From: Apostichopus japonicus
Taxonomy: Eukaryota > Echinodermata > Holothuroidea > Aspidochirotida > Stichopodidae
Assembly: GCF_037975245.1 (NCBI RefSeq)
Contig: NC_092571.1
Coordinates: forward strand, 24,244,564-24,308,563
Direction: 5' to 3'
Length of the DNA stretch: 64,000 bases
Positions 50,801-62,800 of this stretch are shown here, one piece after another. A model generated the notes under the pieces. That model did not search any database and had not been told where the DNA came from. It was given only the letters and a program-made list of their open reading frames with translations. The translations under genes were made by a program, and so were the position numbers. Position 1 is the first letter of the stretch; each line of letters starts with the position of its first letter.

Positions 50801-53800
50801 AGGTTAGGAACTGTTCATACTATCAGTACGAGTGCTTTTAAGCATGATATAAGCGGACAGTATACAATGGTATCATCATTGGAAGCAGGTAAAGGTTAGG
50901 AACTGTTCATACTGTCAGTACAAGTGCTTTGAAGTATGGTTTGAGGAGGACAGTACAGAGTGGTATTAGCACTGAAAAATTGTTCCAACTGGTTGAATGT
51001 TGTTAGGTTGTTGCATATTGTCACTATAAATGTTTAAAATGTTTAGAAAGTTTTTTACTTTTCAAGAAAAATATCAACAATTATTTCACCTTTCAATATA
51101 TTTTTTTTTTTCATTTTTTATTACTTAATTATTTGTAAGGCTTTTATTAGTAGCTTGTGGCTTCTACACCCGACATAATTTGTACATAAAAACTCTCTGC
51201 TTTGAAGTGTGATAATGATCAATCATTCAGTGAATAATAAAAAAAAACTAAGAGTTGCTCTCATTACCCCAATTTTGGGCAAAAATACGAAACGAATGTC
51301 CCAGAGCACATTTTTATCGAACTTTCTTGAATGAGTTACTCTGTGGAAAGTCAAGCACATAGAATATGCCCATGAACGACAATTATAACATGTCAGAGAC
51401 TAATTTGCTGTGTCGTACCTGGGGCGTTGACGGCCTCCAGGCAAGAATGACCGCAGCCGTTGGAGCAACACTTCTGAGAGGTTGAGCAGTCGTTGTCGGA
51501 GGAGCACTCCTCCATGCAGATGCCGACGGACCCTGATGGGACCCGGCCGAGGGGGCACTCTCCTGGATGGTCCACTAGAGAGAAAAAAATAGCGATTCAT
51601 ATCAACTGCGACAAGTTATGACAAAATCCCACTATGGCGATAATTCCTTTTCTTCATCGGCGCCGAACTCTGGAACTCACTATACCCATTCATCAAGTCC
51701 CCATCAGTTGACTCTTTTAAAAGACAACTTACGAACTACCTTTTTCAATTTACATTTCCATATATTAATTTTTGTTTGTTGTATATTTGTTAGTACTTTT
51801 TCATTCTTCTTTGCGCCTAGAGCAGATTTTTTTCTGGATCAGGTGCTATATAAATTTAGTCATTATTATATTTATTATTATTAAAAACACAACAGAGAAA
51901 CAAACATCTGGTGTCAGCTCAAGAAAGCATCATTTCATAATTTCTTCAAATATATCTTGCAGTTTTCCCGCCTTTTTAATATGGACAAAAAGTCCACCAT
52001 TTTCTTCCCTCGTGACTTAATGGAACTGCCAAACTTTAATGTCCGAAGAATGTCTTTAAAAAACAGGTACGCCATGAAAAAAAAATATTCACTTTTTTCT
52101 TGAGCTGGTGCTGTCTTTGGGGGTTGCCTAATGTGTTATTTTACTTGAGAAACCATCAGAACATTTGAAAAACATTTGAAAACCGCAGAAATACATAATT
52201 TCAGTGATTTTTCACAATTTAACAGTTTCCACCATCAAAAGGGAAAATACACATATTTTGCACCTGATTTCACAACAAGCCTTATACAAACAATATTGTG
52301 ACTCTTACCGACTGGTTCGTGACATTGGCAAATTTCACATCCCTGCTCATCACGCTCAAAGCCATGAGGACAGAACATTCTGCACATCATGCTATCACAG
52401 ACAGCTAATAAGATAAAATAAGGAATTGACTGATCATAAAATGAAAAATATATTTATTATTGCACGACTAACATTTTTGATAAGTTAATTGTCTTAATTA
52501 ATTGAGTACTATATGCTTTAATACATTTTTCTTTCATGTATGGTGTCATTCGGGATTGATTTAAGTTACAGTGACTTTAAACACTGAGGGCTCTCTGGCA
52601 CAGTTCTGTACAAATTTTTCCATGGTACCCACTGTTCCCCCACTCCACTCCTCCCCCACACCTTCCTCTCCTACACCCCCAATATTGAAATCCTTGCACC
52701 ATAGAACCTATACATTACATATACACTACATAGTGAGCAGGCTTCACAGACTGCTAGCCCGCCTTTAATCAATGGCTTTAGTTTGCCCACCTTCCGTTAA
52801 CACCTTAACGACAAGCAAGACTTATTCCACACCGATAACCTATCCTTGCCGAATGAATATCAAACCGACTGAGTTTGAAGAGAATCACTCACGTGGTGTG
52901 TCTACTACATCCATGCAAGTGTGTCCGCAGCCGTTGGAACAACACTTCTGGTTGACACTGCAGTCACCGTCGCTGCTGCAGGATTCTGAGCATATACCAC
53001 TATTTCCCTCTGGCAGGAAGTTGACAGGGCAGGTACCAGGGCGAACCACTGGAAAATATGGAAAAAAAGTGGAATCATAGATCCATTTAAAATCTGTTCA
53101 AGCAGGAACTTTGTGAACGGATAAATTCAACAATCGACTTCATGAAAGGCCCCAACAAAATGGTCCTGAATCTTGAAAAAGGTATGGAATAATTCAGGGC
53201 TTTTTTTACTTCAGGACTCTTTATCTTTATCTTTATCCACAAATGGGATTTACCTTTTAATTTGTAATATTAACATTTACATCACATCAGTTGATTATAG
53301 TGTGAATAAACAAATATTAAAACTTTGAGCATCGTGGCAATTTAAAAGATATGTACATGGGAAAGGTTTTGTTTTTTTTTTATTGGTGGGGAGGGGTGGA
53401 ATAGGAAAAAATATGTTGATATAAATTGATAAACAAAATAAAATAAAACTGTTAGCAAACTGCTTATCCACTAGAGAGCCTGTGTAGGAGAATGTGTAAA
53501 AGTAGTTGGCCTGACGTTTATAATAATATAAATTGATATAAGTGATATATGTGATATACCAGAAGTGTTATATAAATATAAAAAATATAAATAAATATAA
53601 ATATAAAAATATAAATTGATATAAAAGTGATTTGCAAACTTCTTGTCCTCTAGTTGTCGACCAACTCACCAGGCAGTGGATCCATGCAGATGTGTCCACA
53701 TCCATTGGAGCAACATTTCTTAGCACCGTTGCAGTCTGAGTCACCTGAGCAATCTTCTGGGCAGATACCAAAGCCTTCTGGGGCAGGACAGTCTCCTTCT

Positions 53801-56800
53801 TTGACTGAGAAACAAACAAAATCATATACATGTCATGACAGAGCTGTAAGACAGCAAAAAAGCAAAACTTCACTAAGTTCAATACCTAGCTGGAAGGAGT
53901 CACAACTTCAGTTAAAACCTTAATATATTTCTTATTTCACCGTATACCTAATTTTGTGACTGAGCTTGTCAAAGTTAGAAAGCAAACACTCATGTTTTGT
54001 AAGGTCTTTGTGAGATCTTTACGTTGAATATTGACTGCACTGTGTTTGCCCTATCCACCCATCGTAACTTACCCAAGGGAACAGATGGGATACAGACAAA
54101 ACGACCGTTGGCTGAGCAACACTTTTCATCGGTGGCGCAGTCGCCATCATGGTTGCATTCTGGGATGCAGATGAAACGTGGCTCGACGATAACGTCTGGG
54201 CACTGGCCGTCATGGATTACTGAACACAAGAAAAGCATAATTTGAGAGTAGTATTTGCAAAAAAAGTTTGAGGAAGCATTTTGTGACGTTATCATGATGG
54301 TTTGTATTTAAGATGACACATAGAATTAATGATAGGTAGACTTCATATCTACTACACTACAACTTGATCATTAAAATAGATCTTAGATTCAGAAATTAAT
54401 TAGAATTCTAACAACGAGACTTTAAAGCATAAACTTTGGTGGTTTACATACCTCCCTTCATATCACACTAACCCATGCTAGGTCAGCTTGAACCATCCTT
54501 CTCCACCTCCGTTCCGCAAAACTTTACTGGGAGTCCCTGAGGGCAAAAGGGTCTGCAGGGGTTCCACTCAATGCAATTGGGTCAGGAGAAGCCAAACAGG
54601 TAGTTTCTCAGCCCAAGAAAACCAACATTTTTTGGGTACCTCAACCTTAACCATGGTGGTGTAGGCCTCAGGTTATTTGTCATACCCCTCTTATATTTGG
54701 AGTCCTGTGAACATTTATTCGCTGTCCCTAGGGGTCTGTAAATACTGATCCTAGGCCCCAAGAACTCACCCTTCTGTGGTTCGCATTCACACATCTCACA
54801 GCCGTTGGCGTCCACCTTGAATCCGTACGGACACCACATCATACACATGACATCGTCGCAGGGGACGGGAACATCCTCGGCGGGCTTGCAGACATGTCCG
54901 CAGCCGTTGGAACAACACTTCTCGTTGGACAGACAGTCGCCGTCGTTGGTGCAGAGATCGCTGCAGATTCCAAACACGCCCTCTTCAACCGCTGGACATG
55001 TGCCCTCGTGGATGACTAAGTAAAAAGAGACATTAAATAAATAAATAAATTGCATTAAGCCAAAGAAAACAAGAGAGAAATATATAAAAAGGGGAAGAGA
55101 ACAGAAACATAAAACAAACAAAACTTATGGACTGTGTTTTTGTCAAGCTGAACCAACTGGAGGGATGCTTAGCCCCCCCCCCGAGCCAACTGGAGGGAGG
55201 CTGAGCCCCCCCTGAGCCAACTGGAGGGATGCTTAGCCCCCTCCGAGCCAACTGGAGGGATGCTTAGCCCCCCTGAGCCAACTGGAGGGGTGCTTAGCTC
55301 CCCCTGAGCCAACTGGAGGGATGCTTAGCCCCTCTGAGCCAACTGGAGGGATGCTTAGCCCCCCCTGAGCCAAATGAAGGGATGCTTAGCCCCCCTGAGC
55401 CAACTAGAGGGAGGCTTAACCCCCCCCCCCGAGCCAACTGGAGGGATGCTTAGCCCCCTGAAACAACTGGAGGGATGCTTAGCCCCCCTGAGCCAACTGG
55501 AGGGATGCTTATCCCCCTGAGCCAACTAGAGGGAGGCTTAGCCCCCCTGAGCCAACTGGAGGGATGCTTTACACCCCCCCAGAGCCAACTGGAGGGATGC
55601 TTAGCCCCCTGAAACAACTGGAGGGATGCTTAGCCCCCCTGAGCCAACTGGAGGGATGCTTAGCCCCCCTGAGCCAACTAGAGGGAGGCTCAGCCCCCCT
55701 GAGCCAACTGGAGGGATGCTTAACCTCCCCCCCCCGGAGCCAACTGGAGGGATGCTTAACCCCCTGAAACAACTAGAGGGATGCTTAGCCCCCCTGAGCC
55801 AACTGGAGGGCTGCTTAGCCTCCCTGAGCCAACTGGAGAAACACTCCATCCCGCACCCCTCCCCCCGCCTCCTCCCCCCGCCCCCCCCCCCTAACTGGAG
55901 GGATGCTTAGCCATGACTAACAGACTCTACCCCAGATGGGAGGAAGGGGGATAAATCTCCAGACTCACCTGGTGGGGAAGCACAGTCGCAGATCTCACAG
56001 CCACTGCTGTCTTTCTTGAAGCCAAAATCACAGAACATCATACACATGACATCAGAGCAGTGATCTAAGGTAAGAGAGGTCAACATTTTACGCACATTAA
56101 TGAGATTGAAATCGGCAACAAAACATTCTATCATTTAGTAGGGGTAAATCATAATTTTGTGAGATCAAAATTTGTCGTTGGTTGTTGGTAACCAGTCAAA
56201 CCTCAAATGTACGTAGTTGAAACTGTCTATCCTAAGACACTTCAGGGCCCCATATCTATGTGTCCCTTGGCGATCAACACAATCAAGTATGCACAAGTAT
56301 ATTTACAAGTTACATCGCAGGTCCCCATCGACTCGCCGGAACGAAGAGGAGGCGATCGAGATGAAGTGTCTCGTCCTAGGACAGAACATAATGATCCAGC
56401 ACAAACTCAAACATGCAAACACTTAAGATCACATTTTTATTGCCTTGATCACATCACTCACATTTTCCCTTCCTTATTTTTAGTTTCTTCCATTCTCTAA
56501 TGAATCTCCATATTAATAACATCTATTTGGAAGGAAAAGTAGAAACTTTAAATTACCTGGGGTCTCTTTGCAGGCACAGATTGGGCAGCCTGTGGTCTGA
56601 TCGTTCTTGTATCCGTATGGACAGTACATCATACACATCACGTCATCGCAAGGTCCTGCAAAAAATACAACATTTGTCTTGCAATCGGTTCAATTAACTT
56701 CTCTCAAACTTTTTCTCTCCTTGGTTTCCTTTCATTTCATTGAATTCAAATTTTGCCTTTCTAGTCTCCTTCATGTTAGATTTTTTTTTTCCCTGTTATT

Positions 56801-59800
56801 ATAGTTGAATTGAACTGAATTGAATTTGAATTTGAATTGAATTCATTCATTCATTTATTTGTTTTTTCACATAAATATTACAATGTGAAGGGAAGTCTTC
56901 TGAAAAGCCTATACTGGATTTTTTTCCTGTTAGTATAATTGATTTGAATTGAATTGATTTGAATTGAATTGAATTGAATTCATTCATTCATTTATTTGTT
57001 TTTTCACATAAATATTACAATGTAAAGGGAAATTTCTGAAAAGTCAATACTGGCTTAACAATGCAGAAGATTCCCAAGTTTTGAGAATTGAATTGAATCC
57101 CAAGAATTGAATTGAATTGAACTGAATTGATTTTGTTTTAAAGATTCTTACTTTCATTGCAGACGCAGATGTCGCAGCCATTGGAGTCTTGCTTGAATCC
57201 GTACTGACAGAATAGAGCACACATTACTGGTGGGCATGTCGCTGAAAAGTAGAAAAATAAAGCAAATGTTTTCATTAAAATTTAAGATACTGTCAAACTA
57301 GAACACTAGATGAGTAACTACCCTTACCCTAACTGGAAATTACTCATCAGAAAATGCCCGACTGATATTTGCTTTGCTTCAGAGAACCAACATACAGAAG
57401 TTTTGCAGCATTTCTTTCTAACATTTAAAAGTATCTGAGATACTTCCAGTAAAATCTGTTAACTATTGCCATGTTCTCTAAAAATATGTCATAAAATTCT
57501 TCCATTTTTCGGTCCTCAAAAGTCTGTAAATGTGCGTGTAATGTTATCTCTACCCTGTAGCGAACAGAATTAGAGATTTTTTTTGACAAATCCTTCGTTC
57601 TGCACGAGATGTACAACGACTTGGGGCAAGAAAGTTTTCTCAAGCATTTTGCTTTTTTCCAGAATTGTGCAAAAGATGCCCTCGTGCGGCAGAACCAACC
57701 ATCTCAGTGACAATTATACTTTTTTAGGGTTATGAATTTTAAGCAATGGGTGGCCTTACGTGTGATAACTTCGGCTGGCATACAGGTGTGGCCACAACCG
57801 TTGCTGCAGCATTTCTCTTCAGCAGAACAGTCATTGTCATTAGAGCAAGATTCTACACAGGCACCGGATATACCCTCTGAAAGTTTGCCAACCGGACACT
57901 GGCCTGGATGGACAGCTGCGGAATAAAAAAGGAGCAAAAAGAGGACAATAGAATCAAAGCATCCTGCGTGGCTATGATGTCCGTTACTTCAACCATTAGT
58001 CGTAGAATAATCAAGAAAATCGCATCAACATTTCTTTTTCTTGTAGTACTCTATAAATTCTGCGATGCTTTATGACATTCACCATTTTTTGTAATATTTT
58101 TATAAATATTAAGAATTGATAACACACTATTTCCAGATGAGAAATCATTTTTGCCTGAATGAAGAAAATAGAGTAACAATTACAATGGCCAAGAGCATGC
58201 AATCTTGCTGTTTACATTTACCAGAATTAAAAACCACTTTATTGGTCTACTATTCCTTAAAGACTGGGTCAATGAATCAACCAAAAATACAATAGGAGTG
58301 TTATACATTGCCATGTCTCAGGAGAAACTAAAGATATTTCTGAAGGCTGGAGGAAAAATTCATTTTAATGGGTGAGCAGCAGTGACCATTAACTAGGACT
58401 TTTCTGGCATATTTAAAGGTTAATGCTAATAACCCATATATCTTACACAGCTGTATTCCTTGCTTAACCACTGTCTTATCAGTATATACTGGGGGTGATT
58501 AGCAAAATTGTGAATTCATATTCACAGGGGTAAGAGGGGATGGGTGAGGGGGAATAAAGTTAAGGAAAAAGTAACAATGGACTTAGAGGGGATGGGTGCA
58601 GGGGAATAAAGTTAAAGAAAAAGTAGACATGGACATTTGTAAAGTAAGCAGGGGTTTCTTTAATCACTTTCTGTATTTTTAGAAAGGTAAAATGATCTTT
58701 TGAGTCAAAAGATCAAATGCACTCCGTAAAAGCCGCTTCCTGATTACAAACTCACGTTCATAACATTGACAGATCTCGCAGTCGTTGTCATCACGTTGGA
58801 ATCCGAATGGACAGAACATTCTGCAGGTAAATCTTGGGCACGTCTCTGTTGTAAGGTAAATTGCAAAATAAAATGACTTTTAATGAATAAAGATATTTGG
58901 TAAAGTAGAGTAAAGCAGAAATGAGATGCATGGACAAAGGAATAACGATGGGGAGGTATTGATATCTACCACCAGAGAAGGCAAAGGTTTGAGGCCTTCA
59001 GAGCATTCTTCATTTCGGACCAAATCAAATGACTATCTGAAATGGTCCAGTTCCAAATTGATAACAACATTTCCAGAAATCACTTGAAACAGAAAATTGT
59101 TCATGTAGATTCAATCTTAACAAAAAAGTTGTACAAATACATGTTTTCATTTTGCTAGCACTTAACAGTCCTGCTTTCCAATATTTTTTAACACAAAAAA
59201 ATGTGGCAATCCCCTGACCAAAATCCCAGATCTGGCTTTATATCTGGTTTAATCTGGCCATATCAAACCTTTATATGGCCATATAAAGCCAGATATAACT
59301 TGATGTACAGTTTTTCCAGATATGCAGATAAAGTTTTATCTGGCCATATAAAGCCAGATGTAACTGGTTATGTAGACGATCCAGATATGCAGATTAAGTT
59401 TTATATGGCCATATGAAGACAGATATAACTTGATATACAGTTATTCCAGATATTAAACCCCCCCCCCCCAAAACATCTACCAAGCACATATTACACAAAA
59501 GTACTTTTATTCATTCAGTAATAACACTATAAGTTTATTTTCAGAAATTAAACCTTAATTATGTCATTTATGCATCCGATAACCGTTCGTGATGATTTTA
59601 TTTTTTCCAGAGGGAACGGAAATAAGCAGAGGGATGGAAGCAACCACTTAATTCTGGAATATTAGCGAAAGTGTTTCATCTCAAGAGAATCATCTCTGAG
59701 GTGTTTACCTTTCTCTGAAGTGATACAGACGTGTCCACATCCATTGGAGCAACACTTCTGGTCAGCAGCGCAGTGTTCGTCACCGCTGCAAGAGTCCACA

Positions 59801-62800
59801 CAGATGCCTGAGACTCCATCCTCCAGCAGACCCACAGGACAGACTCCTTCATGAACTGCGGAAAAAGGAGAGAGAAGTGGAATTCCTTCACTTACGGAGA
59901 AAAAAAAACTTGTTCCTCTTTGGTAATGTATATGGTAGGGTGGTACAGTTTGGCCTATTTTTGTCGGCGGTTCACCATGTCCAAATCTGGGTCAGTACTC
60001 TTTAGTAACCCATTGAATTTTTGTTATCTTTTTAAAAACATCGGGAATAATAATAAAAATAACAATCAGCATCAGCATCAGTTAATTTTAAGGCCCTTAA
60101 ATAAGCGACCAAAAACGTGGGAGAAAAATGCAAGGGCTAATGGATTACAACTTACACGTAGGGTGGCTTAATTCCAATTCAAGATTTTTAACTCAAATTT
60201 GGAATCTTTTCAATTTAGGAGGTCATTTCAGATGGGAAAACCATAGATTGCTCTTGGATGGAAAACCCACCTTACTATATAACCCAGCCGGGTATCCAAA
60301 CCCAGAACCTCCCGATTGCTGAGCCTCATTGCTTCAAATCCCACCACCTTTATCCACTAGCTGGGCTGCAGCACCGGTATAACATTTTTAACAAAAGGTA
60401 ACCACCTCAAAGATTATTAATGATTCCAGTATTTAATGAAGACATATCTTAATACATAACTGTATGTAATGATTAAATACACAAATGCAATAAAACCACA
60501 CATTAAATTGACCAAAAGAAAACAAGGCAAACAGGGAGGTGAGGATGGGGTGGGGGGGGGGGGGTTGGGAAGATGACAACGTTCTTCTGATTAGTATTTT
60601 GAATATTAAGACCATAAATTTTACATACACGAGAGTATTTCGAATTGTGAGTCCGATAAAGCTAAGTGTCCTTATTCAATCAATAAAATTATGAAATGAT
60701 ATAAAACTTCAATTGAAGAATTTAAAGTAACAATTATAGCCATGAAGGTCAAAGGTAGACCGACTTACCCTCTTCAACCGGTTCCAAGCAAACATGGCCG
60801 CATCCATTGCTGCAACACTTCTTGACGCCATCACAATCGTGGTCTGAGGAACATTCTTCACTGCAGATGCCGAAACCAGTTGGTACAGGGCAGGAGCCCT
60901 CCTTGTCTGGGGCTGTGAGACAAACCAAAATCACAATGAGAAGGACCATTTGACATTGCTGAGATCCTTACCATTGATCGAGTCAGGATCTCCTATACAG
61001 CCACCTAAAATGGTAGGTGTCCCTGCTCCCCAACCCCAACCTCCCCCAACAACCCCACATCCAAGTCGAAGTCAAAATAAAACCCCCAAAAATCTAACTT
61101 ATCTAACAGAAAGGCTGGACAGTGAATTGCCGTAAATAGCTACCACTTCCCAGGGGTCCCTTTGAGATATGAGACAGCTACCTGAGTTTGTTAGCTTAAT
61201 TCCCCTCTGAGGTTGACAAAATATTGCTACAACAGGCTTAATTTTCTGGCCCCAACCTCCCCATATTTTTTCATACATGATGAAAATTTTCGTAGCAAAG
61301 AGACAACTAGAGCACCAATGGTGCAGAAGCTCATACCTTTTCTAGCTTAAAAATGTAGGGCCCACAAAACTTTATGGCCCACCAAATTTCAGGCCATTTT
61401 TCAGATTCCACCAATTTTGGGCCCATGAGGGATACTCCCCCCCCCCCTCCTTTAGCAGAATCCTGGCCACACCACTGGCTATAATTCCTATTTTCCCCCT
61501 TTAAATCCTATTTTACCCACTTTCTCAAACAATACCACTGACCTACCCTATTAAACTTTCTCCCCTCTACCTGAGCAGACCTGAAGCACTCCTTGCCAAA
61601 ATTTTGGCTGGCTGCCTACAATACCTCAGGCTCAAAGACTTCTAAGAATCGGCAAGTGCTGATTGGCTATAGGGCTCTCATGCTTACAGTTCGACAGTTA
61701 ATAACAACTCCCAGTCCTGCTTTAATTCCACTAACAGCCTCTGCAGAGCTTAACCACAAATGTAAACAAACACTGCAGAGACTGGGAGACAAATTAAAGG
61801 AGCTTTGGCAAAAGGTGAAGGCTCAGAATTTTTTAGACAATGGGGATTAATTGTAATTAATTAACTTTTGACCAAAACTTATTAGGCATCACCTTATTCA
61901 TACACAATCCAACAATCATCAGTTCAACTTTGAATATGATCCATCAAAATCTTGAGGAGATTGAGATATTTGAAAATATTACAAAGAATGACCCCAGATG
62001 ACCCCCTAAATGACATTTGACCTCAATTTTCCGAACACCCCTCGTAACTCTCATCCCGAGGAACGTTGTGACCAAGTTTCATTATAACTGGCCATACACT
62101 GTACGAACAGGAGCAATTTGAAAATATAGGGCCGCGGCCCAGGCCACAAAAGACCCCTAGTTGATCTTTGATCTCAAATTCATGAACACCCTGAAGGTAA
62201 AACTTCCATAGTACTATCGTGACAAACCCTCAACATTGTACCATGGAATCTGTAGGAGAAGAAGCATTTTGCGTATTTCCACAAAATGGCCCATTACGGC
62301 CCACATGTGACCTTTGACCCCAAATTTCGGACCATCTCTGATGGCCCTATACCCAATGGTCCTTGTGTCCAAGTTTCATGAAATTCCATCAAACACTGTG
62401 CGAGTGGGAGCGGTTTTACCAATTGTTGACGGATAGAGTGATAGAGTGATAGAATGATAGAGTGATAGACGCCGCACTGTAACAATAGCTCACACCAGTA
62501 TGCTGGTATGAGCTAAAAAAAATTATCATTCTTTGTGATGCAGTTCTCACAAGATTATAATCTAGATCAAAACACTCACATTTTCCCTTCCTCATTTAAA
62601 AAAAAATACATGCCAGAATGAAATTTTTTCAGATTGGGCCAGATTGGGCCAGATTGGGCCCAGAAGAGACACCCTGACCTTGATCACTAGTCTAGGAATG
62701 ACTTACGGGGTATAACAGCGGCGAGACAGACGTGTCCGCATCCGTTGGAGCAACACTTCTCGTGGGTGCCACAGTCGCCATCGCTGGAGCACATCTCTGC

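Noticed and set aside
55564-55910. Open frames of 67-94 codons on both strands
   Set aside because: Products of the ~30-bp minisatellite.
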